64,000 nucleotides of DNA from Haemophilus influenzae. Its GTDB lineage: Bacteria > Pseudomonadota > Gammaproteobacteria > Enterobacterales > Pasteurellaceae. Positions 52,354 through 60,660 of the stretch are shown piece by piece. Both the position numbers and the translations under genes were made by a program. The stretch's first letter is position 1; each line of letters opens with the position of its first letter. The notes below the pieces were generated by a model. It was not told the DNA's origin. It worked only from the letters and a program-made list of their open reading frames with translations, and did no database searches. The DNA lies in the NCBI RefSeq assembly GCF_001457655.1, contig NZ_LN831035.1, forward strand, positions 1,674,001 through 1,738,000, given 5' to 3'.

Positions 52354-52381
52354 AAATCCCAATCTCCGTTGGGATTTTTTA
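52354..52381 (+). terminator. artPIQM terminator
   Basis: AAATCCCAA-TCTCCG-TTGGGATTTTTT, directly before the CRP site of the autotransporter remnant. Its stem matches the gmhA terminator (AATCCCAA), so the art operon is bracketed by near-identical terminators. Confidence 0.88.
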
Positions 52382-52384
52382 TTT

Positions 52385-52400
52385 TGTGATCTTGATCACA
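52385..52400. promoter_or_regulatory. Perfect CRP site stranded before an autotransporter remnant
   Basis: TGTGA-TCTTGA-TCACA is a full-consensus CRP site. Only 19 bases separate it from the first possible start codon (TTG 52420), too little for a CRP-dependent promoter and ribosome site. It probably controlled a longer gene whose 5' part has been lost. Confidence 0.85.
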
Positions 52401-52848
52401 TATTTTTGAAATTAAGCCATTGGAAAATGCTTATAAAACAGAGCGTCAAAATTATGCTGATTTGGCAGAATTACATAATATTCTTTACGATTTGCCGAAA
52501 AAAAAAGAGGAAGTTGCTGGGTTAAAAAGCAATATGGAACAGTTGAAAACCGCAGCTAATCCAAATCAAGCTAAGATTGACAATGCGACTAAATCTTATG
52601 AAACAGCTAAAAATGAATTAGTTTCAATTTGGAAAGGCACTGCGGGTTCGGTTTCAGTGGGGAATGAAATAAGAGGCATAACCCGCCAAATTACTGGCGT
52701 AGCTGCAGGGACTACTTATCGAGGACAATCTGCCGTTGCAGTTGGGGTTAGTTATACACCTAAACCGAATATGGTAATTAGCCTTTCAGGCTCTGCTGAT
52801 ACCAATAACGGTGTGGGTGCTGCAACTGGGGTAAGTTTTGGGTTTTAG
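52396..52848 (+). pseudogene. 3' remnant of a YadA-type trimeric autotransporter adhesin
   Basis: The frame is open from 52396 but has no ATG, ribosome site or signal peptide; the first usable start is TTG 52420, giving 142 residues. An N-terminal part (1-75) looks like coiled-coil stalk with many Lys/Glu/Asn. The C-terminal part is a YadA-like membrane anchor: TTYRGQSAVAVGVSY near 98-112 and GSADTNNGVGAATGVSFGF at the end, with terminal Phe. The anchor seems to lack the usual first strand region. It is best read as a deletion remnant of a former adhesin gene whose CRP site survives just upstream. Confidence 0.75.
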
Positions 52849-52874
52849 CGTATTGAAATCATCCCAAAATAAAT

Positions 52875-52902
52875 AACGGTGATTGTTTTAAACGATCACC
52901 GT
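52875..52902. terminator. Bidirectional terminator after the Opa-like gene
   Basis: AACGGTGATTGTTT and AAACGATCACCGTT form a long stem, with T-rich sequence on the minus-strand side. It separates the autotransporter remnant from the convergent Opa-like gene. Confidence 0.75.
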
Positions 52903-52945
52903 TAAATTAAAGTGTTTTATAAAAAAGATTTTTGTATTCTAAAAA

Positions 52946-53458
52946 TTAGAATCCGTAACCCACACCAACTTTCGCACCATAGTTATTAACTTTGGTACTA
53001 TCAAAATTACCTAAACGATTGTACTCAACTCCACCATTTGCGTACCAGTTGCCATCTAACTTATATTTTGCACCTGCTACAACCCCATATCCGAGCTTAA
53101 TATCAGAAGAACTTTTAAACTTTTGTTCTGCGCGATTGGTGTATTTAAATTGATTAGTCGCTACACGAGCACCAACATAAGGTTGCACTTTAGAATTCGT
53201 GTCAAAATCATATAATACTGATGCACCTAAACCTTGAATTTTTGTGCCATCAACTTTTCCATGATGAGTATAATCACCCGCAACACGTGTATTTCCTACT
53301 TTATAACCCACGGATACGCGAGGTTCAACTCTTGTATTGTTACTACCGTTTGCTTTAGTTTGAGATAAACCGATATCGCCCTCAGCATAAATATTCGCAT
53401 TTGCAACAGAAGCAAAGGCAAATGCACCAACAATAACTGCTAATAAAGATTTTTTCAT
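52946..53458 (-). CDS. Opacity-type eight-strand outer membrane protein
   Basis: A 170-residue beta-barrel protein. The signal peptide MKKSLLAVIVGAFAFASVANA is cleaved near residue 21; alternating hydrophobic strands follow, and the chain ends in the outer-membrane targeting residue of GVGYGF. It belongs to the Opa/Ail/OmpX-like group; H. influenzae has one in this place. A role in adhesion or serum resistance is plausible but not shown by sequence. AAGGAGTTATCC precedes the ATG. It stands alone between two terminators. Confidence 0.85.
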   Translation of the reverse strand: MKKSLLAVIVGAFAFASVANANIYAEGDIGLSQTKANGSNNTRVEPRVSVGYKVGNTRVAGDYTHHGKVDGTKIQGLGASVLYDFDTNSKVQPYVGARVATNQFKYTNRAEQKFKSSSDIKLGYGVVAGAKYKLDGNWYANGGVEYNRLGNFDSTKVNNYGAKVGVGYGF

Positions 53459-53508
53459 TGGATAACTCCTTTATTTATTGAATAAATTGGAAAAATATAT
53501 CACAAAAA

Positions 53509-54024
53509 TTATTCTTCATCATCGACAAAAACTAATTTTCCCTTACATTTTTTACACAAATATTCGATGTTTTCTTTCATTATTTTGTTATGCCGACGAA
53601 TAGTTAGAAAATGGGTTTGGCAAGCACAACGATATTCAAAGGTTTTACCTTGCACGTTTTTTATATCAAATTGATGGCAAGTGTCTGCGGGAAGCTTAAA
53701 AATTTCATTCATTACAAGCTGCCACTCTTTCCCGTGTGGTTTTACGCGACCAAACATTTGATACACAATCAAATGCGCAAGCTCATGTGGCACGACTTGT
53801 CGAATAAATTCATCCGTATTTTCTTGCAATAAAGTGCGGTTAAATTTTATTTCATTTTTTTGTAGGTAAGCCACGCCTGCCTTTATACCTCGTAACTCAT
53901 AATTTACCTCTGGCATTGTAAATTTTCGCTTAAAATAAGCCTCTGCAAGCAGCAAAGACTGATTCAATTTGCGTTGCACTTGCATTTTTAAATGACGGAA
54001 TGGAATAAGTGATATTGATGTCAT
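53509..54024 (-). CDS. sprT: SprT family zinc metalloprotein
   Basis: A 171-residue SprT-like protein with the zinc-protease motif [10 protein letters not shown] near 78-87 and a C-terminal zinc-ribbon (CACQTH and CKKCKGK). E. coli SprT affects growth phase; eukaryotic SPRTN degrades DNA-protein crosslinks, but bacterial function is unproven. ATG 54024 ([13 protein letters not shown]) fits the family; an upstream in-frame TTG at 54036 lies in a terminator. The start is directly left of small-peptide locus 2. Confidence 0.88.
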   Translation of the reverse strand: MTSISLIPFRHLKMQVQRKLNQSLLLAEAYFKRKFTMPEVNYELRGIKAGVAYLQKNEIKFNRTLLQENTDEFIRQVVPHELAHLIVYQMFGRVKPHGKEWQLVMNEIFKLPADTCHQFDIKNVQGKTFEYRCACQTHFLTIRRHNKIMKENIEYLCKKCKGKLVFVDDEE

Positions 54025-54080
54025 CGGTAAAAGCAAAAACCGCTAGATAAGCGGCTTTTATATGATAGAATAACCAGTGG

Positions 54081-54126
54081 TTGGTCAGGTACGTTATTGC
54101 CTGACTGGCGGGTCAGGCAGTAACTC
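54081..54126 (+). promoter_or_regulatory. Alternating hairpin leader of small peptide locus 2
   Basis: Three arms compete: GGTCAGG near 54090, a central TTATTGCCTGAC and GTCAGGCAGTAA. The middle arm can pair with either neighbour; the middle-right pairing has 12 of 13 matches. Locus 1 has the same logic and also starts GGTCAGG, which suggests a conserved RNA switch over the ribosome site. Confidence 0.55.
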
Positions 54127-54171
54127 AATCTCGATCAGCTTTGTTTAACAACTCTGAAAGGAGATAGCCTT

Positions 54172-54240
54172 ATGATAAAAATCATCTTAATGATTATTAT
54201 CGGGTTCTTGTTGCTGTCCTTTAGCTCCCCAGCTTGGTAG
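54172..54240 (+). CDS. 22-residue hydrophobic peptide, Ibs-like type I toxin candidate (locus 2)
   Basis: A tiny frame from ATG 54172 to TAG 54240 encodes 22 residues: MIKIILMIIIGFLLL, then SFSSPAW. A strong AAAGGAG lies before the ATG. The peptide is almost all Ile/Leu/Phe in one predicted membrane span with one Lys near the start. It is a relative of the locus 1 peptide (ends LLSSPAY) and has the plan of E. coli Ibs toxins (end SFSAY). It sits between metK and sprT on the opposite strand to both, and a Rho-independent terminator follows 17 bases later. Toxicity is inferred. Confidence 0.7.
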   Translation: MIKIILMIIIGFLLLSFSSPAW

Positions 54241-54247
54241 CAACCTA

Positions 54248-54257
54248 AACCAACTAA
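54248..54257. repeat. Block AACCAACTAA conserved in both small-peptide loci
   Basis: Partner of AACCGACTAA at 16360-16369, in the same place between the peptide stop and the terminator. Confidence 0.5.
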
Positions 54258-54284
54258 GGCAACAAGAAACCTTGTTGCCTTTTC
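54258..54284 (+). terminator. Terminator of small peptide locus 2
   Basis: GGCAACAAG-AAAC-CTTGTTGCC-TTTT, a perfect 9-bp stem. It lies 35 bases beyond the metK stop on the other strand, where it lacks a T run, so it mainly serves the peptide transcript. Confidence 0.82.
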
Positions 54285-54318
54285 AATATAAGCCTTTCAA
54301 ACTAAAAATTCAAGCCTA

Positions 54319-55473
54319 TTATTTTAAACCTGCCGCAATACGTAAATCTTCTGCGCGATCCACTTTTTCCCAAGGGAATTGCTCACGACCGAAATGGCCA
54401 TAAGCCGCCGTTTCACGATAGATTGGTTGGATTAAATCTAACATTTTAATTAAGCCATAAGGACGTAAATCAAAAAACTCACGAACTAATGACACTAATA
54501 ATTCATTTGCAACTTTTCCAGTTCCAAAGGTTTCGACCATGATAGATGTTGGATCAGCCACACCAATCGCATAAGAAAGTTGGATTTCACAACGATCTGC
54601 TAAACCTGCTGCCACAATATTTTTTGCGACATAACGTGCAGCATAAGCCGCTGAACGATCTACTTTAGATGGATCTTTTCCTGAGAATGCGCCACCACCG
54701 TGACGAGCAGCACCACCGTAAGTATCCACGATAATTTTACGACCAGTTAAACCACAATCCCCCATCGGTCCACCAATAACAAAACGACCAGTCGGGTTGA
54801 TGAAGAATTTTGTTTCTTTAGAAAGCCATTCAGTTGGTAATACAGGTTTGATAATTTCTTCCATCACACCTTCGTGTAAATCTTTTTGGCTAACTTCTTC
54901 AGAATGTTGAGTAGAAAGTACAACCGCATCCACACCAACAATTTTATTATCTTCATATTTTAACGTGACTTGGCTTTTCGCATCTGGGCGTAACCATGCT
55001 AATTTACCGCTTTTACGCACTTCAGCTTGTTTTTCCATTAAACGATGTGCATAAGTAATAGCTGCAGGCATTAATACATCCGTTTCATTGGTGGCATAAC
55101 CAAACATAATACCTTGGTCGCCTGCACCTTGATCTAATGGATTTTCACGATCAACGCCTTGATTAATATCTGCAGATTGTTTACCAATCGCATTAAGCAC
55201 CGCACAAGAATGACCATCAAAACCCATTTCAGAATGTTCATAACCAATATCACAAATCACTTTACGGGTTAAATTCTCAATATCAACCCACGCAGAGGTT
55301 GTGATTTCCCCACCCACCAATGCCATACCGGTTTTTACGTAAGTTTCACAAGCTACTCGTGCTTTTGGATCTTGTTTTAGGATTTCATCAAGTACTGCAT
55401 CAGAAATTTGATCGGCAATTTTATCTGGATGCCCTTCAGAGACAGATTCAGATGTAAATAAATAGCTAGACAT
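54319..55473 (-). CDS. metK: S-adenosylmethionine synthetase
   Basis: Makes SAM from methionine and ATP. The 384-residue enzyme has all family motifs: [16 protein letters not shown] near 14-29, [12 protein letters not shown] near 116-127 and the phosphate loop [19 protein letters not shown] near 258-276. Two MetJ-type boxes lie across the promoter start region, as in E. coli. It is expressed from its own promoter; pabA is upstream on the same strand. Confidence 0.97.
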   Translation of the reverse strand: MSSYLFTSESVSEGHPDKIADQISDAVLDEILKQDPKARVACETYVKTGMALVGGEITTSAWVDIENLTRKVICDIGYEHSEMGFDGHSCAVLNAIGKQSADINQGVDRENPLDQGAGDQGIMFGYATNETDVLMPAAITYAHRLMEKQAEVRKSGKLAWLRPDAKSQVTLKYEDNKIVGVDAVVLSTQHSEEVSQKDLHEGVMEEIIKPVLPTEWLSKETKFFINPTGRFVIGGPMGDCGLTGRKIIVDTYGGAARHGGGAFSGKDPSKVDRSAAYAARYVAKNIVAAGLADRCEIQLSYAIGVADPTSIMVETFGTGKVANELLVSLVREFFDLRPYGLIKMLDLIQPIYRETAAYGHFGREQFPWEKVDRAEDLRIAAGLK

Positions 55474-55507
55474 ATTTTCTCTCTTCTTCTTTTAAATTTG
55501 GATGTAT

Positions 55508-55523
55508 TGACGTATAGACGGCT
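55508..55523. promoter_or_regulatory. Tandem MetJ boxes before metK
   Basis: TGACGTAT and AGACGGCT are adjacent 8-mers matching the met box AGACGTCT at six and seven of eight positions, in the 8-bp phase MetJ requires. They overlap the start region of a minus-strand promoter (-35 TTGCTT, 16-base spacer, -10 TATTAT, forward 55525-55552), so SAM-bound MetJ should repress metK. Confidence 0.7.
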
Positions 55524-55557
55524 ATAATACGCATTTTTGCTTAATAAGCAAGCGGTA

Positions 55558-56139
55558 TTATGGGTTAGTTGAGGGAGGAATCGCCAACCAATTACGCAAA
55601 ATTTTCTCGCCAAAGTCTGACATATAAGATTCTGGATGAAACTGGACACTATAAATTGGCAAAGATTTATGTTGCATTGCCATCACCACGCCTTCATCGC
55701 AAAGTGCGGTAACTTCTAGGCAATCAGGAAAATCTTCTTCCTGTACGCCCCAAGAATGATATAGCCCGATATTAAATTCAGTTGGAAGATCAAAAAACAA
55801 TGGAGAATTTGACCGCACTTTTAATGTTCGTTTCTGCCCGTGACGAACATTCTCTAAGTTATACAATGTACCACCAAAAAATTCACATAAGGTTTGATGC
55901 CCTAAACACACACCTAAAATAGATTTTTGCTGATAATATTTTTCCAACATAGAAAAAAGTTGTGGATAAGCGCGTGGTATATCAGGCCCTGGCGAAATCA
56001 ATATATGACTATATTTTTCCGCTGTACTTTCCTTTAAATCTTCCACGTTTAAAACATCATAAGGCACATTTAATTTTCGAATTAAATCCACCAAGTTAAA
56101 AGTAAAAGAATCGTGATTATTAATGATGAGTAATTTCAT
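55558..56139 (-). CDS. pabA: Glutamine amidotransferase, aminodeoxychorismate synthase component 2
   Basis: A class I glutamine amidotransferase, 193 residues, with the nucleophile Cys in ILGVCLGHQTLCEFFGG near 77 and the His/Glu pair in SVQFHPESYMSDFG near 170. It supplies ammonia to PabB for p-aminobenzoate (folate) synthesis. The pairing with the divergent pabB rather than trpE favours PabA over TrpG. It lies upstream of metK on the same strand. Confidence 0.9.
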   Translation of the reverse strand: MKLLIINNHDSFTFNLVDLIRKLNVPYDVLNVEDLKESTAEKYSHILISPGPDIPRAYPQLFSMLEKYYQQKSILGVCLGHQTLCEFFGGTLYNLENVRHGQKRTLKVRSNSPLFFDLPTEFNIGLYHSWGVQEEDFPDCLEVTALCDEGVVMAMQHKSLPIYSVQFHPESYMSDFGEKILRNWLAIPPSTNP

Positions 56140-56180
56140 AACAGTTCGGTATTCGTTATAATCAGGTCATTTTACGCAAA

Positions 56181-57167
56181 ATGGCACAAAGCACAATGCA
56201 ACATTTTATTGAACAGGCTAATCATTATGGCAAACAACGCACGCCATTTTTCTTTCTTATTGATTTTGAAAAAGAAAAACCCTTGATTTGTCCTCTCGAA
56301 AATTCTGCACAACAAGGCATTTATTTTGATATTTTAGGCAAAAGAAATTGCACGATTTCTCCACAATCTCTCCCTCTTAATTTCACCAAACATCCAATGC
56401 CTTTCTCGCATTATCAACAAGGTTTTGAACTTGTTCAAAGTGAATTACAAAAAGGTAATTCTTATTTATTAAATCTCACCTACCCCACTGAAATTTCAGG
56501 TAATCTGTCACTTGAACAAATTTTTCATCAAACCAATGCACCTTATAAATTGTGGTTACAAGATCAATTCGTTTGCTTTTCGCCTGAATGTTTTGTCAAT
56601 ATTCATGACAACAATATTTTTACCTATCCCATGAAAGGGACAATTAATGCCACTCTGCCCGATGCAGAAAATCAGTTACTCACAAATGAAAAAGAACAAC
56701 GCGAGCATTACACGATTGTTGATTTAATGCGTAATGATTTATCCATGGTGGCAGAACACATTCAAGTGAAAAAATTTCGTTATATCGATCGCATCAAAAC
56801 ACAAAAAGGCGAAATACTGCAAACCAGTTCTGAAATTTACGGAAAATTGAATGAAAACTGGCAAAATCAAATTGGTGATATTTTAGAGAAACTGTTGCCT
56901 GCTGGGTCTATTAGTGGTGCACCAAAAGAAAAAACCACACAAATTATTCAACAAGCAGAAAAACAAAAGCGCGGTTATTACACGGGAATTTTTGGCATAT
57001 TTGATGGCAAAACACTACAAAGTGCGGTAGCAATTCGATTTATTTCTCAAGTAGATGAAAAATTTTATTTTCATAGTGGAGGCGGGATTACCATTCATAG
57101 CAATGCGCAAGATGAATATGAAGAATTATTAGAAAAAGTCTATTTACCGATTGAAGGTGCTGATTAA
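56181..57167 (+). CDS. pabB: Aminodeoxychorismate synthase component 1 (short form)
   Basis: Chorismate-binding enzyme of folate synthesis, 328 residues, shorter than E. coli PabB (453): it is essentially the catalytic chorismate-binding domain with a reduced N-terminus. Core motifs: KGTINATLPDAENQL, EHYTIVDLMRNDLSMV near 175-190, and AGSISGAPKEKTTQII near 238-253. In PabB a Lys at the PIKGT-type site forms a covalent intermediate; here the sequence is PMKGT, retaining the Lys. Divergent from pabA and overlapping pabC by one base. Confidence 0.9.
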   Translation: MAQSTMQHFIEQANHYGKQRTPFFFLIDFEKEKPLICPLENSAQQGIYFDILGKRNCTISPQSLPLNFTKHPMPFSHYQQGFELVQSELQKGNSYLLNLTYPTEISGNLSLEQIFHQTNAPYKLWLQDQFVCFSPECFVNIHDNNIFTYPMKGTINATLPDAENQLLTNEKEQREHYTIVDLMRNDLSMVAEHIQVKKFRYIDRIKTQKGEILQTSSEIYGKLNENWQNQIGDILEKLLPAGSISGAPKEKTTQIIQQAEKQKRGYYTGIFGIFDGKTLQSAVAIRFISQVDEKFYFHSGGGITIHSNAQDEYEELLEKVYLPIEGAD

Positions 57168-57733
57168 TGTATCCTCTATTTGAAACCCTTTGTATTGAAA
57201 ACGGGAAAATTCAAAATATCGATTTACACCAAGCGCGATATGAACGTAGTTTGCGTGAATATTATGGCAAAAGTGCGGTGAAAATTTTTAATCTTTTTTC
57301 CCTTATTCAACTGCCTGAAGATTTACAAAATCAATTAGTTCGCTGCCGCATTGATTACAATGCCGAAACCACACAAATTCAATATTTTGAATACCAACGA
57401 AAAATCTACCGCACTTTTCAACCTGTAATTTGTGATGACATTGAATATAGTTTGAAATATTTAGATCGCAGTTTAATTAATACATTATTTGCTCAACGTG
57501 GTGCTTGTGATGAAATTATGATTATCAAAAATGGAAAAGTGACAGATTGTTCCATCGGTAATTTAATTTTTCGCCAAGGAAAAAAATGGTACACGCCAGA
57601 CACGCCATTGCTTTTAGGCACACAACGAGAAAAATTATTACAAGAAGGGAAAATTCAAGAACGCACAATATTCCAAGAAGATATTGTCAATTTTGATGAA
57701 ATTAAAATCATTAACGCAATGAATAGCTTATAA
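57167..57733 (+). CDS. pabC: Aminodeoxychorismate lyase-like PLP enzyme (PabC)
   Basis: A 188-residue fold type IV PLP enzyme, much shorter than E. coli PabC (269). The likely Schiff-base lysine is K97 in YSLKYLDRSL, and the following ACDEIMIIKNGKVTDCSIGNLIF (positions 110-132) is the family cofactor-binding region. With pabB directly before it (TAATG), release of pyruvate from aminodeoxychorismate to give p-aminobenzoate is the expected role. Two internal uptake cores. Confidence 0.82.
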   Translation: MYPLFETLCIENGKIQNIDLHQARYERSLREYYGKSAVKIFNLFSLIQLPEDLQNQLVRCRIDYNAETTQIQYFEYQRKIYRTFQPVICDDIEYSLKYLDRSLINTLFAQRGACDEIMIIKNGKVTDCSIGNLIFRQGKKWYTPDTPLLLGTQREKLLQEGKIQERTIFQEDIVNFDEIKIINAMNSL

Positions 57734-57739
57734 AAAATA

Positions 57740-57760
57740 AGCCGACTGATTTAGTCGGCT
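57740..57760 (-). terminator. Terminator of tmaR
   Basis: AGCCGACT-GATTT-AGTCGGCT; read leftward it is followed by TATTTTTTA. It also lies seven bases after the pabC stop, so it may serve both. Confidence 0.72.
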
Positions 57761-57772
57761 CTAGTTATCCTA

Positions 57773-58117
57773 TTATTTTTCAGCATTTTTCAATAATTCT
57801 GCGTGTGCTTTTTTCTGTTCTTTCATTTTCGTACTCGCTTCACGGCGTTGCTTAGAAAGTTCAGCATTGCGAATTGTATAATCATCCACACGGCTTTCAT
57901 AATCATCACGCATACTTTCAATAATTCCGCGTACTTCTGCAATAGTCATATCATCACGAATATATTGATTTAAATTATCCAATAACAATATGCGTTTTTG
58001 GTTATCGCGAATCTTACGATTATTGTCTTCCATATCTCGTTTAATTCTATTTTTTAAACGATACATACGCACGTATTCCAACACTTCTTGAAAAGATTGT
58101 TTATTCACAATTTCCAT
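57773..58117 (-). CDS. tmaR: TmaR (YeeX, DUF496) polar PTS regulator
   Basis: A 114-residue, strongly charged, coiled-coil protein. It matches E. coli TmaR (YeeX) closely: [35 protein letters not shown], and [17 protein letters not shown]. In E. coli TmaR clusters enzyme I of the sugar phosphotransferase system at the pole. ATG 58117 (MEIVNKQSF) has GGGAG upstream; an in-frame extension to 58177 reads through that ribosome site and is discarded. Confidence 0.9.
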   Translation of the reverse strand: MEIVNKQSFQEVLEYVRMYRLKNRIKRDMEDNNRKIRDNQKRILLLDNLNQYIRDDMTIAEVRGIIESMRDDYESRVDDYTIRNAELSKQRREASTKMKEQKKAHAELLKNAEK

Positions 58118-58307
58118 AACAACTCCCTTTAAAATAAATAAAATGACTGTGCCGTAATTTAGCTTTTTTTTAATCAATCGTCAAAATTTACCCTCTATTT
58201 TATGAATGATAGAAAGAATTTTTTTGATTTCAGTAAAAAGCATTGATTATCGATTTTTGTAGTGATAAAAAAGACATCATTATTTTCATAAAAAGCAAGG
58301 AAATACA

Positions 58308-59396
58308 ATGTCACAAGTCTTTAATTTTAGCGCAGGTCCTGCGATGATTTTCCCAGAAGTGTTGCAAAAAGCACAAAATGAACTTACAAACTGGCTCAAT
58401 CAAGGTGTTTCTGTAATGGAAGTAAGCCATCGTGGAAAGTATTTTATGGAACTCGTTACCCAAGCGGAAAAAGATCTACGTGAGGTTTACAATATTCCTG
58501 ATAACTATCGTGTACTTTTCTTACAAGGTGGCGCTCGCGGTCAATTTGCCGCAATTCCGATGAACTTAATCGGTAAAAAAGGCAAAGCCCTTTATTTAAA
58601 TAGTGGGCATTGGTCAGCTACAGCGGCAAAAGAAGCAAGAAATTTTGCAGAAATTGATGAAATCACTATCGTAGAAAATGGCGAACAGACTCGAATTACC
58701 GATCTTGATTTTAGCCATATCGCTGATCAATATGACTACGTTCATTATTGCCCGAATGAAACTATTAGTGGTGTAGAGATTTTTGATGTGCCAAATGTGG
58801 GCAATGCCGTATTGGTCGCGGATATGTCTTCAAATATTCTTTCACGTCAAATCGATATCAGTAAATTTGGGATAATTTATGCAGGTGCGCAAAAAAATCT
58901 TGGCCCTGCGGGTATTACGTTAGTGATTATTCGCGATGATTTAATCGGTAATGCACGTAAAGAAACCCCCTCTATTTGGAATTATGCAACTCAACGTGAT
59001 GCAGATTCAATGATCAACACGCCTCCAACTTTTGCGTGGTATTTATGTTCCCTCGTATTTAAACATCTTAAAGAAATAGGCGGCTTAGAAATAATCGAAA
59101 AACGTAATGCACTAAAAGCACAAACTCTTTATGATTATATTGATTCGAGCAAACTTTACCGCAATGTGGTAGCAAAAGAAAACCGTTCAACAATGAATGT
59201 CACTTTCATCACAGGTAATCCTGAATTAGATGCAAAATTTGTCGCAGAATCTACTGCTACGGGTTTGCAAGCCTTGAAAGGTCATAAGGTTTTAGGTGGA
59301 ATGCGCGCATCTATTTATAATGCAATGTCGCAAAATGGTGTTGAGGCACTCATTTCATTTATGAAAAAATTTGAAGCTGAAAATCTTCCTCAATAG
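58308..59396 (+). CDS. serC: Phosphoserine aminotransferase
   Basis: PLP enzyme for serine and pyridoxal synthesis, 362 residues. It starts QVFNFSAGPAMIFPEVL, has the PLP phosphate loop FLQGGARGQFAAIP near 72-85 and the Schiff-base lysine in IIYAGAQKNLGPAGITL near 196. AGCAAGGAAATACA precedes the ATG. It is followed 87 bases later by hisC, with a terminator between. Confidence 0.96.
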   Translation: MSQVFNFSAGPAMIFPEVLQKAQNELTNWLNQGVSVMEVSHRGKYFMELVTQAEKDLREVYNIPDNYRVLFLQGGARGQFAAIPMNLIGKKGKALYLNSGHWSATAAKEARNFAEIDEITIVENGEQTRITDLDFSHIADQYDYVHYCPNETISGVEIFDVPNVGNAVLVADMSSNILSRQIDISKFGIIYAGAQKNLGPAGITLVIIRDDLIGNARKETPSIWNYATQRDADSMINTPPTFAWYLCSLVFKHLKEIGGLEIIEKRNALKAQTLYDYIDSSKLYRNVVAKENRSTMNVTFITGNPELDAKFVAESTATGLQALKGHKVLGGMRASIYNAMSQNGVEALISFMKKFEAENLPQ

Positions 59397-59411
59397 GAAA
59401 AATATTTCCAA

Positions 59412-59440
59412 TGGGCGTATTTACTACGCCCAAATTTATT
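59412..59440 (+). terminator. serC terminator
   Basis: TGGGCGTA-TTTAC-TACGCCCA followed by AATTTATTT, 16 bases after the serC stop. The T run is interrupted, so read-through to hisC is possible. Confidence 0.65.
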
Positions 59441-59483
59441 TAAAAATACATACTAACCCATATCAATATTTACAAATAACACT

Positions 59484-60584
59484 ATGCAGTACATTAACAT
59501 TGCCAATCGTGGCGTAAAATCCTTATCACCTTACCAAGCTGGTAAACCGATTGAAGAATTAGAACGAGAAATTGGTATTTCCAATATCGTTAAACTTGCC
59601 TCAAACGAAAACCCATTTGGTTTTCCAGAAAGTGCAAAAAAAGCAATTTTCGAACAATTAGATAAACTGACTCGTTATCCAGATGCGAATGGCTTTGAAC
59701 TAAAACAAACTATCGCAAAAAAATTTGGCGTTCAACCAAATCAAATTACACTCGGTAATGGCTCAAATGATTTATTAGAACTTTTTGCTCACACTTTCGC
59801 AACGGAAGGCGATGAAATCATTTATTCACAATATGCTTTTATTGTTTATCCTTTAGTGACTAAAGCGATAAATGCAATTGCAAAAGAAATTCCAGCTAAA
59901 AATTGGGGACACGATTTACAAGGATTTTTAACCGCACTTTCTGATAAAACAAAGCTCATTTACATTGCTAATCCCAATAATCCAACGGGTAATTTTTTAA
60001 CATCACAAGAAATTGAAGATTTTTTAGCAAAAGTCCCCGAAAATGTAATCGTGGTATTAGATGAAGCCTACACAGAATTTACTAGATCTGAAGAACGAGT
60101 GGACTCTTTCAGTTTATTAAAAAAATATTCAAATTTAATTATTTCACGCACTCTTTCTAAAGCCTATGGCTTGGCAGGCTTACGCATTGGTTATGCGGTA
60201 TCTAATCCAGAAATCGCAGATTTATTAAATCGAGTTAGACAGCCATTTAACTGTAATTCTTTGGCATTAACCGCTGCAGTTGCCGTAATGAATGACGATG
60301 AATTTATTGAAAAAGTCGCTGAAAATAATCGAATAGAAATGCGACGTTATGAAGACTTTTGTCAAAAAAATCAATTGGATTATATTCCCTCTAAAGGAAA
60401 TTTTATAACCATTGATTTCAAACAACCTGCCGCACCAATTTATGATGCGTTGTTACGAGAAGGCGTAATCGTTCGCCCAATTGCTGGTTATGGCATGCCA
60501 AATCATTTACGTATAAGTATTGGTTTACCTGAAGAAAACGATAAATTTTTCACCGCACTTTCTAAGGTATTAAAGTTTGCTTAA
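59484..60584 (+). CDS. hisC: Histidinol-phosphate aminotransferase
   Basis: PLP fold type I aminotransferase, 366 residues. Motifs: KLASNENPFGFPESAKKAI near 37-55, IYIANPNNPTGNFL near 156-169, VLDEAYTEF and the Schiff-base lysine in SRTLSKAYGLAGLRIGYA near 220. It is outside the his operon; H. influenzae carries two hisC genes, so this one may serve mainly aromatic or other transamination. An uptake core lies in it twice (59931 and 60552). Confidence 0.92.
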   Translation: MQYINIANRGVKSLSPYQAGKPIEELEREIGISNIVKLASNENPFGFPESAKKAIFEQLDKLTRYPDANGFELKQTIAKKFGVQPNQITLGNGSNDLLELFAHTFATEGDEIIYSQYAFIVYPLVTKAINAIAKEIPAKNWGHDLQGFLTALSDKTKLIYIANPNNPTGNFLTSQEIEDFLAKVPENVIVVLDEAYTEFTRSEERVDSFSLLKKYSNLIISRTLSKAYGLAGLRIGYAVSNPEIADLLNRVRQPFNCNSLALTAAVAVMNDDEFIEKVAENNRIEMRRYEDFCQKNQLDYIPSKGNFITIDFKQPAAPIYDALLREGVIVRPIAGYGMPNHLRISIGLPEENDKFFTALSKVLKFA

Positions 60585-60620
60585 TCTATTATTTAATAAT
60601 GAAAGGGAAACTTATTATAT

Positions 60621-60650
60621 AAAAAACCCGCTTATTGCGGGTTTTATTTT
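60621..60650. terminator. Terminator between hisC and grxD
   Basis: AAAAAACCCGC-TTATT-GCGGGTTTTATTTT is a bidirectional terminator between convergent genes. Confidence 0.88.
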
Positions 60651-60660
60651 TCCACTGTGA

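Larger units (their letters stand above)
54028..54245 (-). ncRNA. Putative antisense RNA opposing the small hydrophobic peptide (locus 2)
   Basis: On the minus strand a hairpin (GCCGCT-TATCT-AGCGGT, about 54040-54056) is followed by TTTTTGCTTTTA, the same 12-base tail found after the hairpin in locus 1. It lies just before the sprT ATG, where a terminator for sprT itself makes no sense. It could end an antisense RNA started near the peptide stop, or metK read-through. No convincing promoter is seen; the ends are estimates. Confidence 0.35.
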
